Below are positions 51,491 to 60,357 of a stretch of 64,000 nt of DNA, piece after piece. A program made the translations under genes and the position numbers. The notes under the pieces are model-generated. The model was not told the DNA's origin. It was given only the letters and a program-made list of their open reading frames with translations, and did not search any database. Numbering within the stretch: position 1 is the first letter of the stretch; each line of letters opens with the position of its first letter. The DNA is from Clostridia bacterium (lineage in GTDB: Bacteria > Bacillota > Clostridia > UBA1381), in contig JAFQJD010000021.1 in the NCBI GenBank assembly GCA_017415105.1, forward strand, positions 1 to 64,000, given 5' to 3'.

Positions 51491-52813
51491 TTAAATCCTC
51501 TGTCCTGTAAGGTCATATTCTGACGCATCAAGAATTTTTACTTTTATTATTTCTCCAGGCACAACCTCATCCTCTGTGCCAAAGTATACTTTGCCGTCAA
51601 CATCAATACTGTCGCCGCGTGATCTGCCGTAGAACAGGTAATTGTCTTCGTCATAGCCTTCGACTATAACTTCAAGCGTCGTTCCGATTTTGGCACGGTT
51701 AAGCTCAAGCGAAATTCCCTGCTGAAGGCTCATAAGCTTGTCATAACGCACTTCTTTAATTTCTTCATCCACCTGGTCGGGGAAGTCTGCTGCTGCAGTT
51801 CCTTCCTCCTGTGAGTATGTGAATACTCCCATACGGTCAAAACGTGTACGTTTAACAAACTCATAAAGGTTATCGAAATGCTCGTCCGTCTCGCCGGGGA
51901 AACCTACAATTATTGATGTTCTTATGTAACAGTTTTTAAGTGTTTTACGCATATAGCTGATTTTTTCTTCTATTTCTTCAACTGTTGTACGGCGTGCCAT
52001 ACGGCGAAGTATGTAGTTATCTGCGTGCTGAATCGGCATATCTATGTAGTTACAGATTTTATCGTGCTTTGCCATTGTGTCGATAAGCTCTTTTGTTATT
52101 GCCTCGGTATAGTAGTAGTGAACACGAATCCACTCTATACCCGGAATCTCTGCAAGCTTATCAAGCAATTCCGCAAGAGATGTGCCAATGTCCGTGCCGT
52201 AGCGTGTTGTATCCTGTGCGATGATAATAAGCTCTTTTACACCGTCATTTGCAAGCTGTACTGCTTCTTTTAATATATCCTCCATAGCACGGCTTCTGAA
52301 ATGACCGCGTATTTTGGGGATTGCACAGTATGTGCAGTTGTTATCACACCCGTCGGCAATTTTAAGATATGCCGAATAGGGTGGGGTTAAGAGTATTCTT
52401 GGCAGTGCACATTCAGGTGTTCGGTCAATGTTATCCGTTATAACCGGCATTGTGTCAGATTCAAATGCAGATTTAATTACCTCTGCAATTCTGTCATAAT
52501 CGCCTGTGCCGAGGATTGCATCAACCTCGGGTAGTTCGTCTGCAATATCCTTTGAATAGCGTTCAGCAAGACAGCCGGTTGCTATAAGAAGCCTGCAACG
52601 TCCGTCTTTGTATTCTGCCATTTCAAGTATTGCATTTATTGACTCCTGCTTTGCCGAATCAATAAAACCGCAGGTGTTTACTATTATTATATCTGCTTCT
52701 TCGGGGTTATTGACGATTTTGTAGCCGTCATCCTTTAAGATTGCAAGCATAGTTTCAGCATCGGTCTGATTCTTTGCACAGCCGAGCGATACCATACCTA
52801 TATTATATTTCAT
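51491..52813 (-). CDS. rimO: Ribosomal protein S12 methylthiotransferase RimO
   Basis: A 440-aa radical SAM methylthiotransferase acting on Asp88 of ribosomal protein S12. An MTTase domain has VSLGCAKNQTDAE and TCGFI, the radical SAM site is CDNNCTYCAIPKIRG, and a C-terminal TRAM domain follows. It overlaps recX by 11 nt. Confidence 0.96.
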   Translation of the reverse strand: MKYNIGMVSLGCAKNQTDAETMLAILKDDGYKIVNNPEEADIIIVNTCGFIDSAKQESINAILEMAEYKDGRCRLLIATGCLAERYSKDIADELPEVDAILGTGDYDRIAEVIKSAFESDTMPVITDNIDRTPECALPRILLTPPYSAYLKIADGCDNNCTYCAIPKIRGHFRSRAMEDILKEAVQLANDGVKELIIIAQDTTRYGTDIGTSLAELLDKLAEIPGIEWIRVHYYYTEAITKELIDTMAKHDKICNYIDMPIQHADNYILRRMARRTTVEEIEEKISYMRKTLKNCYIRTSIIVGFPGETDEHFDNLYEFVKRTRFDRMGVFTYSQEEGTAAADFPDQVDEEIKEVRYDKLMSLQQGISLELNRAKIGTTLEVIVEGYDEDNYLFYGRSRGDSIDVDGKVYFGTEDEVVPGEIIKVKILDASEYDLTGQRI

Positions 52814-53294
52814 CGGTGCAGTCGCTCCTCTCTTTTACTGTCTGCATTGCATCTTTTATGTCGTAAATATCATAGCCTCTGTATACGAAATATCTGATAC
52901 ACTTATCCGAGTTCTTGTCCGAAAAATCGCCACGAAGCTTTTTTTCAACAAGTCCCACGAGTGCATCACATTCTGCATCAGGGTCTATGGCGGATATAAC
53001 ATTTTCGATTATATCGTCACTAATGCCTTTAACTTTAAGCTCGCTTTTTACACGTCGTATTCCGTATTTTTTGAGGTATATAAGGTCATGAGCCTTGCGT
53101 TGGGCATACGATACATCATTTAAAAAGCCGTAACGGCGGCAGAACTCAAGTGTGTCCTCAATATGCTCACTTGATGCACCATGATGGCGTAGCTTCTGCG
53201 TAAGCTCAAATTCGGAGTGTGAACGGAACTCAAGGAGCCGTAAGGCTTTTTCCTTGACCTTATCATAAGTATCTAATGTTTGTTGCTTTCTCAT
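52803..53294 (-). CDS. recX: RecA regulator RecX
   Basis: A 163-aa helical RecX protein that modulates RecA filaments. ALRLLEFRSHSEFELTQKL is the family start, LNDVSYAQRKAHDLIYLKKYGI is shortened here as its core, and basic C-terminal repeats follow. It overlaps both rimO and the HD gene. No recA is in the window. Confidence 0.92.
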   Translation of the reverse strand: MRKQQTLDTYDKVKEKALRLLEFRSHSEFELTQKLRHHGASSEHIEDTLEFCRRYGFLNDVSYAQRKAHDLIYLKKYGIRRVKSELKVKGISDDIIENVISAIDPDAECDALVGLVEKKLRGDFSDKNSDKCIRYFVYRGYDIYDIKDAMQTVKERSDCTDEI

Positions 53295-54487
53295 AATTTT
53301 ATATCAAAGTACCCGAACGGCACACCGAAATTGATACCGCCGATTATCTTGTCTTTGTAGTCTGTGCGAAGTTGTTTGTAACCGCTTACAATCGGCTCGG
53401 AGCTTACACCGTAGGAGATAGACATAAACGCCTCGATAAATGCTGATAAGTGGTCACAGCCACGTATAATCTGTCCGTCAATGGGTGAGAATTTGTCGTG
53501 GTTATATTTTTCATTGATTTCATCGGAGCTCTTTATAACAGGCTCGTCATCAACCAGTATTTTTGATGAGAACTCATCATTTGTGAAATATGAAATCTCA
53601 TCATGCCATTCCTCGGGGAGCATGGGGTAGACAACCTTATGCATTTGTTCGCTCTCAATTTCTGCAAGTATCTCACCAAGCCCCTCAACCGATTTCTTTA
53701 TCGGTGACACGATATCACGTGTCAGAGCTTCGGGAACATCGTGGAAAAGTCCTGCAAAGAAGTTGTTTACAAGTCTCTTTTTAGAGGGACTCTCAAGCTC
53801 AAGTGTCATAAAATAGGAAAGGATAGCAACCACAAGCATATGTCCCATAACATATGTCTGAGGCAGTCTTACAGCTTTTGCCCAGCGTTGCTGATAACGA
53901 AGCTTGCCTATAAGTGACATAAACTCCTGCAGGAATGCATCACGTTCAAAACGTGTAAAACCGTCGAATGTGTTGCAGGCTTTTAAGTCATCGTACGTTC
54001 CTGCCTTTACCTTTTCGATGTCATAGGTGTATTTGTTCATTGAATAGATAATCTTGAACTCCCAGTTACTTGCATAGTAGTGGGCGGCGTTTAAGATTTT
54101 CTTTTCAAGAACAGCATAGCTGTCGTCAAGGAAATACTTTTCAAGGCGTGAGAAAAATCCGCCGCCTATTTTCTCCATTGACGGGCGTAACTGTTCAATT
54201 ACCCATTTGTTTATCTGTTCGCCCTTCTCCTGCATAAGCTTATGGTATATGGGCGGTTTTATATCTGTAAGAATACAACGGTGGAAAAACTCCGCTATAC
54301 CGCCCTCAACAAGCTTTTGCATATCTACGTGGTCTACGCCCTCACACTTTGCAAGCACATACGCATAGAACATTTTGTGTGCCTGCTTATCAAGCTCTGT
54401 AAAACCTGCAGACGGACGGATGTGGTCGTTCCATCGCTGTATTGATGCTGTTTCGTACATTAGAGATATAAGCGATTTATCAATCAT
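53291..54487 (-). CDS. HD-domain hydrolase (YfbR-like)
   Basis: A 398-aa HD-superfamily protein. Family-like MGHMLVVAILSYF, FAGLFHDVPEALTRDIV (HD) and a later Asp (GCDHLSAFIEAF) form a metal site. The N-terminal half is helical and unrecognised. It overlaps recX by 4 nt (ATGA). Likely a nucleotide or 5'-deoxynucleotide phosphohydrolase; the specificity is inferred only. Confidence 0.82.
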   Translation of the reverse strand: MIDKSLISLMYETASIQRWNDHIRPSAGFTELDKQAHKMFYAYVLAKCEGVDHVDMQKLVEGGIAEFFHRCILTDIKPPIYHKLMQEKGEQINKWVIEQLRPSMEKIGGGFFSRLEKYFLDDSYAVLEKKILNAAHYYASNWEFKIIYSMNKYTYDIEKVKAGTYDDLKACNTFDGFTRFERDAFLQEFMSLIGKLRYQQRWAKAVRLPQTYVMGHMLVVAILSYFMTLELESPSKKRLVNNFFAGLFHDVPEALTRDIVSPIKKSVEGLGEILAEIESEQMHKVVYPMLPEEWHDEISYFTNDEFSSKILVDDEPVIKSSDEINEKYNHDKFSPIDGQIIRGCDHLSAFIEAFMSISYGVSSEPIVSGYKQLRTDYKDKIIGGINFGVPFGYFDIKL

Positions 54488-54507
54488 AGAAATATTCCTC
54501 TCGTGAT

Positions 54508-55716
54508 TTACTCAATAGTAATACTGTAGCCGTTTTTCTCCAGTGCTTCTATTACTTTTTTTGCATGCTCAATGCCGCCGACCTCACAGCCCATATGTAT
54601 AATAACCTCATTCGGGTCAAGGTCCTTGCTCATTCTGTCATACTGTACCATTATAACATTGGCATTAGCATCACTTACGACCTTTGAAATATGCACAAGG
54701 CTTCCGGGTATATCAAGAAGCTTTGCACGGAACTTGAAGTTTCTGCCTCGTGATGAAAGACCAAGCTCGATGATACGTGTTATAAACGAAACGTCTATGT
54801 TACCGCCTGAGAGCACACATACAGCCTTTTTGCCGGCAACATCAACCTTGCCTGAAAGAACTGCCGCAAGAGTAGTTGCACCTGCAGGCTCAACCACCTG
54901 CTTTGTGCGTTCTATAAGATGCAGAATTGCTTCTGAAATTTCTGCCTCTGTTACCGTTACAACATCATCGGCATATTTGTTTATAAGCTCAACCGACTGC
55001 TTGCCGGGTATTTTAACAGAAATACCGTCAGCAATGGTGCGTGAATAGTCTGTGGTTATATGCTTTTTCTCGGCAAACGACATTGCGATTGCCGGAGCAC
55101 CCTCAGCCTGAACACCAATTACCTTTACACGTGGGTTAATCTGTTTTATGCACGCAGCAACACCGGCTAAAAGACCGCCACCGCCTGCAGGCACGATTAT
55201 AATATCAACAGTAGGCAATGCCTCTAAGATTTCAATACCGATAGTACCCTGACCTGCCATTACCTCTAAATCGTCATAGGGGTGGATGAAGGTTGCTTCC
55301 TCTTTTTCAGCAATTTCAAGTGCCTTTTTATATGCATCATCATAGCAGTCGCCGTGAAGCACTACCTTTGCACCGTAGCCTTTTGTAGCCTCAACCTTTG
55401 CAATAGGTGTTGATTTTGGCATACAGATAACAGCCGGTATACCGTGTACCTTTGATGCGTATGCCGTACCCTGTGCATGGTTTCCGGCAGATGATGCAAC
55501 GGCAGATTTGATTTCACCACGCTCAACAAGTGCGGCAATCTTATTAGATGCACCACGTATCTTAAATGAACCGGTTTTTTGCTGGTTCTCATATTTTAAA
55601 TAAATCTCTCCGCCTGTCATATCGGAGAAAGTAGTAGATTTTTCAAGTTTGGTTTTATGAATAGTGTTCTTGAGTCGCTTTGCAGCAAGCTCAATTTCTC
55701 TTAACGGTAAATCCAT
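54508..55716 (-). CDS. ilvA: Threonine ammonia-lyase (medium form)
   Basis: A 402-aa PLP enzyme that deaminates threonine to 2-oxobutanoate. PLP Lys52 in TGSFKIRGA, phosphate loop PAGGGGLLAGVA, and a C-terminal ACT regulatory domain (about 330-402, PGSLVHISKVV). AAGGATATACATCA fits the start at 55716. It heads a long minus-strand run to hisIE. Confidence 0.93.
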   Translation of the reverse strand: MDLPLREIELAAKRLKNTIHKTKLEKSTTFSDMTGGEIYLKYENQQKTGSFKIRGASNKIAALVERGEIKSAVASSAGNHAQGTAYASKVHGIPAVICMPKSTPIAKVEATKGYGAKVVLHGDCYDDAYKKALEIAEKEEATFIHPYDDLEVMAGQGTIGIEILEALPTVDIIIVPAGGGGLLAGVAACIKQINPRVKVIGVQAEGAPAIAMSFAEKKHITTDYSRTIADGISVKIPGKQSVELINKYADDVVTVTEAEISEAILHLIERTKQVVEPAGATTLAAVLSGKVDVAGKKAVCVLSGGNIDVSFITRIIELGLSSRGRNFKFRAKLLDIPGSLVHISKVVSDANANVIMVQYDRMSKDLDPNEVIIHMGCEVGGIEHAKKVIEALEKNGYSITIE

Positions 55717-55776
55717 TGATGTATATCCTTTCATAAATAATTAAATTGTTTATCGTATTACATATAAACCCATTTT

Positions 55777-55805
55777 AGTATATCACATTCTATAAATTTT
55801 TTCAA
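55777..55805 (-). promoter_or_regulatory. Sigma-A promoter of ilvA run
   Basis: On the minus strand TTGAAA, 17 nt, TATACT. It drives ilvA and probably the downstream genes to hisIE. Confidence 0.72.
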
Positions 55806-55863
55806 GCTTTTTTGAGCGGGTAATAAAAAAAGTACAAATATGACGAAATTAATAAAAAAACAC

Positions 55864-55892
55864 TTGACATTTCCGTAAAAACATAATATACT
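55864..55892 (+). promoter_or_regulatory. Strong sigma-A promoter of malate operon
   Basis: TTGACA, 17 nt, TATACT. Start of transcription is expected near 55899. Confidence 0.88.
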
Positions 55893-55912
55893 ATTCTTGC
55901 ATGGAGACAAGG

Positions 55913-55948
55913 AGTGCACTTACTTTATGGGATAAGTGCGCTTTTTTT
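55913..55948 (+). terminator. Leader terminator (possible attenuator) before Ldh_2-like gene
   Basis: AGTGCACTTA, loop about 10 nt, TAAGTGCGCT, then TTTTTTT. It starts only about 14 nt into the transcript and ends 31 nt before the coding start. Confidence 0.75.
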
Positions 55949-55978
55949 ATGCAAAATGAGTTTTTGGAGGAACAAAAA

Positions 55979-57091
55979 ATGAAAAAGAATAACATTGTAG
56001 ACTGGAATACAATTACAAATTTCGTAATTGATTCTTTTGTCGGCTACGGTATCCCGAGAGAGGATGCAGAGATTTGTGCAGATGTGTTGCTTGAATCAGA
56101 TAAGAGAGGAATTGAATCACACGGCGTAAACCGTTTCAAGCCCGTTTATCTTGACAGAATTCGTGACGGTATCCAGAACCCGGTTACAAATTTTGAGATA
56201 ATAAAAGAAACTCCGACAACAGCAGTTATTGACGGACATAATGGCATGGGTCAGGTTATTGGCTATAAGTCAATGCAGATGGCTATTGATAAGGCTAAGG
56301 AATACGGTATGGGTATGGTTGTTGTACGTAATTCATGCCATTACGGTATTGCAGGCTATTATTCAAGTATGGCAACTAAGGCCGGTTGTATCGGTATGAC
56401 AGGTACAAACGCACGTCCGTCAGTTGCGCCGACTTTCGGTGTAGAGGGAATGTTTGGTACTAACCCGCTTACTATCGGTGTTCCTACAGACGAGGATTTT
56501 GACTTCAACCTTGACTGTGCAACATCAATTACACAGAACGGTAAAGTTGAATACTACGAGAGAATAGGCGAGGACGTTCATCCGGGCACAGTAATAGGTC
56601 TTGACGGTGAAGCTGTAGAGGGTGATGCAGGTGAAGCACTTAAGAAGATACGTAACGGCTCAGCAGCACTCACAGCTCTTGGCGGTATAGGTGAGGACCT
56701 TGCTGGTTATAAGGGCTACGGCTATGCTATGGCTGTTGAATTCCTTTCTTCTGTTTTGCAGGACGGTGCATACGGAAAATCACTTGACGGTAAAGATGCA
56801 GACGGAAACAAGTCACCTTACCATCTCGGTCATTTCTTTATTGCTATTGATACAGATCACTTCCTTGGCGAAGATGTCTGCAGAAAGAAAGCAGGAGATA
56901 TTATACGTTCAGTACGTGCATCTAAGAAAGCACCTGGTGCAGAGCGTATTTATACAGCAGGTGAAAAAGAGCATCTTGTAAGACTTGCAAGAAAAGACGG
57001 TGTTCCGATAAATGAATCAGTACAGAAGGAAATAATGGCAGTACGTGACGAATTGGGACTTACACAGTACAAATTCCCCTGGGAGGACTAA
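55979..57091 (+). CDS. Malate/L-lactate dehydrogenase family oxidoreductase (Ldh_2)
   Basis: A 370-aa NAD(P)-dependent dehydrogenase of the Ldh_2 family (malate, lactate, sulfolactate or ureidoglycolate type). IESHGVNRFKPVYLDRI, VRNSCHYGIAGYY and GTNARPSVAPTFG mark the family. GGAGGAACAAAA fits the ATG at 55979; an in-frame ATG at 55901 also precedes it without a site. The malic enzyme follows by 2 nt, so malate is a likely substrate. Confidence 0.9.
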   Translation: MKKNNIVDWNTITNFVIDSFVGYGIPREDAEICADVLLESDKRGIESHGVNRFKPVYLDRIRDGIQNPVTNFEIIKETPTTAVIDGHNGMGQVIGYKSMQMAIDKAKEYGMGMVVVRNSCHYGIAGYYSSMATKAGCIGMTGTNARPSVAPTFGVEGMFGTNPLTIGVPTDEDFDFNLDCATSITQNGKVEYYERIGEDVHPGTVIGLDGEAVEGDAGEALKKIRNGSAALTALGGIGEDLAGYKGYGYAMAVEFLSSVLQDGAYGKSLDGKDADGNKSPYHLGHFFIAIDTDHFLGEDVCRKKAGDIIRSVRASKKAPGAERIYTAGEKEHLVRLARKDGVPINESVQKEIMAVRDELGLTQYKFPWED

Positions 57092-57093
57092 TA

Positions 57094-58266
57094 ATGGATA
57101 TCAGACAGGAATCTTTAAAAAAGCATTATGACTGGAAGGGTAAAATCGAGGTTGTTTCAAGAGTTGAAATAAACACAAGAGAAGACCTGTCACTTGCATA
57201 CACACCGGGTGTTGCAGAACCGTGTCTTGAAATCCAGAAAAATACAAATAAGTCTTATGAGCTAACACGTCGTTCAAACCTTGTTGCGGTTGTAACAGAC
57301 GGTACTGCAGTTTTGGGACTTGGCGATATCGGTCCTGAAGCAGGAATGCCTGTAATGGAAGGTAAATGTACACTTTTCAAAGAGTTTGCTGATGTAGATG
57401 CGTTCCCGCTTTGCATAAAGTCAAAGGACGTTGATGAGATAGTACGTACAATATACCTGTTATCAGGCAGCTTCGGCGGTGTGAACCTTGAGGATATATC
57501 TGCTCCGCGTTGTTTTGAAATTGAGGAAAAGCTTAAAGAGATATGTGACATTCCTATATTCCACGACGACCAGCACGGTACAGCTATAGTAGTTGCGGCG
57601 GCTCTTATTAACGCACTAAAGCTTGTAAAAAAAGATATACATAATGTAAAGGTAGTTATTAACGGTGCCGGTTCTGCAGGTATCGCTATAGGAAAGCACC
57701 TTATGAATATAGGCGTTAAGAATCTTACATTCTGTGACAGACACGGAATTATTGTACAGGGTGATGAAAGAAACAACGCTGCACAGGAAGAAATTTCAAA
57801 GGTAACAAACCTAGACCGCAAAGAGGGAACACTCCAGGATGCACTTGTAGGTGCTGATGTATTTATCGGTGTTTCTGCACCTAATATTGTTTCTGAAGAA
57901 ATGGTTAAGTCAATGGCAACAGATGCTATAATGTTCCCGATGGCAAATCCCACACCCGAAATTATGCCTGACGCTGCAAAAGCTGCAGGTGCAAGGGTAG
58001 TAGGAACAGGAAGATCAGATTTCCCGAACCAGATCAACAACGTTCTTGCATTCCCGGGCATTTTCAGAGGTGCACTTGATTGCAGAGCTACTTGCATAAA
58101 CGAAGAAATGAAAGTTGCTACATCATATGCGTTAGCTTCGCTTATACCTGATGAAGAGATAACAGAAGAAAATATTATTGTTTCTGCTCTTGATAAGCGT
58201 GTTGCGGCTGCAGTCGCAAAAGCAGTTATAGAAACTGCTAAAGAAACAGGCGTTGCGAGAATATAA
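57094..58266 (+). CDS. NAD(P)-dependent malic enzyme
   Basis: A 390-aa malic enzyme (malate to pyruvate and CO2). AYTPGVAEPC, GTAVLGLGDIGP (active region), FHDDQHGTAIV (metal ligands) and NGAGSAGIAIG (Rossmann fold) are seen. It is coupled to the Ldh_2 gene. Together they interconvert oxaloacetate, malate and pyruvate, as in the malate shunt that some clostridia use; that is an inference. Confidence 0.94.
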   Translation: MDIRQESLKKHYDWKGKIEVVSRVEINTREDLSLAYTPGVAEPCLEIQKNTNKSYELTRRSNLVAVVTDGTAVLGLGDIGPEAGMPVMEGKCTLFKEFADVDAFPLCIKSKDVDEIVRTIYLLSGSFGGVNLEDISAPRCFEIEEKLKEICDIPIFHDDQHGTAIVVAAALINALKLVKKDIHNVKVVINGAGSAGIAIGKHLMNIGVKNLTFCDRHGIIVQGDERNNAAQEEISKVTNLDRKEGTLQDALVGADVFIGVSAPNIVSEEMVKSMATDAIMFPMANPTPEIMPDAAKAAGARVVGTGRSDFPNQINNVLAFPGIFRGALDCRATCINEEMKVATSYALASLIPDEEITEENIIVSALDKRVAAAVAKAVIETAKETGVARI

Positions 58267-58322
58267 AAAAGTCACTATCGTGACGGTCGTTCGCATAGCT
58301 CACTCCAAAATGTAGACTTTTT
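58266..58322 (+). terminator. Nested hairpin terminator after malic enzyme
   Basis: AAAAAGTC (58266-58273) pairs with GACTTTTT (58315-58322) and encloses GTCAC-TATC-GTGAC. The outer stem ends in a T-run. Confidence 0.6.
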
Positions 58323-58372
58323 ATCTATTATGAATTTACACCACATGAGTAGTAATTTCATAATAGATAAAA
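58319..58372. repeat. Long inverted repeat, 21-bp arms
   Basis: TTTTATCTATTATGAATTTAC and its near-complement GTAATTTCATAATAGATAAAA (one mismatch) flank a 12-nt loop. The T-rich edges allow a bidirectional terminator, but it may be a small mobile or processing element. Confidence 0.7.
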
Positions 58373-58373
58373 C

Positions 58374-58412
58374 AAAAAAATGGCTCAATTCTTACCGAGT
58401 TGAGTCATTTTA
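58374..58412 (-). terminator. Terminator of ZIP gene
   Basis: On the minus strand AATGACTCAACTC, loop GGTAA, GAATTGAGCCATT, then TTTT. Confidence 0.82.
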
Positions 58413-58427
58413 AATTTGATTCGCATT

Positions 58428-59216
58428 TTACATAAACATTATAAGGCTTATTGCCATAATAACCATACCGGCTATGCAGCCCAGAATCATTGAGTTGCCC
58501 TTGTCATACTCACGTGCCATTGGGATAAGCTCCTCGACGGCAATATAAACCATAATGCCGGCAATGCATCCGAAAATTATACCGTATACTGTATCACTCA
58601 AAAAAGGTCGTAATATCAGATATCCGATAACAGCACCCAAAGGCTCGGTAAGACCTGATAGTAACGATATGAAAAATGCCTTTTTCTTTTTGCCGGTTGC
58701 GTGGTAAATTGGCACTGATGTAACAATACCCTCTGGAATATTGTGTATTGCTATTGCGACCGCTATTGCAAGACCGAGTGATACATCATCAAGGGTTGAT
58801 GCAAATGTTGCAAGCCCCTCGGGGAAATTATGTATTGCAATGGCAAGTGCCGTAAGAATGCCCATTCGCTCAAGCCCTGATGTGTGCTGACCTGCCTTCT
58901 GTGCCGTAAGGTCGCTTTCGGGCGAGGGTATAAGGTTATCAATAAGCATTATAATAACCATTCCGGCAAAAAAAGCACCGCAGGTCAGCCATATACCGCC
59001 AATTTCACCAAAGCTCTGCGTTAGATACTCCTGTGCATTCGGAAACATTTCAATAAATGAAATATAGAGCATTACACCTGCTGAAAAACCGAGTGCAACC
59101 GATAAAAACTTTTTCTTTGTCCTTGGTACAAAAAGCCCTATTACGCTTCCGACGCCTGTCGTAAGACCTGCAAGCATAGTGAGAAGCAGGGCATAAATCA
59201 CATTATTATCCATCAT
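58428..59216 (-). CDS. ZIP-family metal transporter
   Basis: A 262-aa ZIP permease with about eight helices. HNFPEGLATFAS in helix IV and HNIPEGIVTS in helix V are the metal-binding motifs. AGGATGTG fits the ATG at 59216 better than the upstream GTG. Imports Zn2+ or another divalent cation. Distinct from znuACB at 37 kb. Confidence 0.93.
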   Translation of the reverse strand: MMDNNVIYALLLTMLAGLTTGVGSVIGLFVPRTKKKFLSVALGFSAGVMLYISFIEMFPNAQEYLTQSFGEIGGIWLTCGAFFAGMVIIMLIDNLIPSPESDLTAQKAGQHTSGLERMGILTALAIAIHNFPEGLATFASTLDDVSLGLAIAVAIAIHNIPEGIVTSVPIYHATGKKKKAFFISLLSGLTEPLGAVIGYLILRPFLSDTVYGIIFGCIAGIMVYIAVEELIPMAREYDKGNSMILGCIAGMVIMAISLIMFM

Positions 59217-59301
59217 AATCACATCCTGTTTTAAATTGCTATAAATATACTACTCAACAGCCCGAAAAACTGTGATTGGAAATTTCTGTTACAAAAAATA
59301 C

Positions 59302-59330
59302 TTGAAAAATTAAAATTTATATGTTATCAT
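59302..59330 (+). promoter_or_regulatory. Candidate promoter of DMT gene
   Basis: TTGAAA, 17 nt, TATCAT. Confidence 0.6.
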
Positions 59331-59362
59331 AGTTTTCGTATACAGAGAAGGAGAATGTAAAA

Positions 59363-60295
59363 ATGACAGATAATAAGAAAAGTACAAAACTATTTTCAAA
59401 TATGATATTTGTGACGTTTGCTGCACTTTTGTGCTGTGCGTTATGGGGCAGTGCTACACCGTTTATTAAAACCGGCTATCTGCTTATGTTGCCGGCAAAG
59501 GATGTACCTTCAACCATACTTTTTGCAGGTATACGTTTTACATTTGCAGGCATACTTACGGTTTTGATATACAGTATTGCACGACGCAAATTTTTATACC
59601 CGAAGCGTAAGAATATAGGTCGTGTGGCACTTGTTGCAAGTGTTCAGACTGTGATACAGTACATATTCTTTTATGTAGGACTTGCAAATACAACCGGTGT
59701 CAAGGGAACAATCCTGACCGGCTCAAATGCGTTTTTTGCACTTCTGATTGCAAGCCTTATATTCAGACAGGAAAAGCTTACAGTACGTAAGGTTGTTGCG
59801 TGTCTGATAGGTTTTTCCGGAATTATTCTTGTAAACCTTAACGGTCTGAGCTTTAATATGAATTTTACGGGTGATTGTTTTGTGCTTTTCTCGTCAATTT
59901 CGTATGCGTTTTCATCGGTATTGATTAAAATATTCTCAAAGGATGAGGATCCGGTAGTTATAAGCGGATACCAGTTTATGATGGGTGGTTTATTTATGGT
60001 AATTCTCGGATTCATGCTGGGTGGAAATGTTGTAGTTGGCTCATTTAAGGCGTTTGGTGTTCTTGCATATCTTTCATTACTCTCAGCAATTGCATATTCA
60101 TTGTGGGGAGTGCTGTTAAAACACAATCCTGTATCGAGAGTTTCAATTTTTAACTTTATGACACCTGTAATGGGTGTGATACTATCGGCAATAATGCTTC
60201 CGGAAGAAAGCAACGTAGAGTTGTTTAACCTTATAATAACAATGATTCTTGTAAGCGGAGGTATTATTTTGCTTAACTATAAGAAACAGGACTAA
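59363..60295 (+). CDS. DMT/EamA-family transporter
   Basis: A 310-aa membrane protein with two EamA halves of about five helices each. LLCCALWGSATPFIKTGY opens half one and AIAYSLWGVLLKHNPVS is in half two. GAAGGAGAATG precedes the ATG. Substrate (amino acid, nucleotide sugar or other metabolite) is unknown. Confidence 0.92.
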   Translation: MTDNKKSTKLFSNMIFVTFAALLCCALWGSATPFIKTGYLLMLPAKDVPSTILFAGIRFTFAGILTVLIYSIARRKFLYPKRKNIGRVALVASVQTVIQYIFFYVGLANTTGVKGTILTGSNAFFALLIASLIFRQEKLTVRKVVACLIGFSGIILVNLNGLSFNMNFTGDCFVLFSSISYAFSSVLIKIFSKDEDPVVISGYQFMMGGLFMVILGFMLGGNVVVGSFKAFGVLAYLSLLSAIAYSLWGVLLKHNPVSRVSIFNFMTPVMGVILSAIMLPEESNVELFNLIITMILVSGGIILLNYKKQD

Positions 60296-60302
60296 AAAGT
60301 AC

Positions 60303-60331
60303 TTGCAAAAATTTTTGTTTTGTTATATAGT
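60303..60331 (+). promoter_or_regulatory. Sigma-A promoter of trmH-dprA-topA
   Basis: TTGCAA, 17 nt, TATAGT. Confidence 0.65.
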
Positions 60332-60357
60332 AATTAAAAAAGCAGAAGGGGAAATGT

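Noticed and set aside
55895-55980. T-box or other riboswitch before the malate operon
   Set aside because: Only about 14 nt precede the terminator hairpin; no T-box or aptamer sequence is present.
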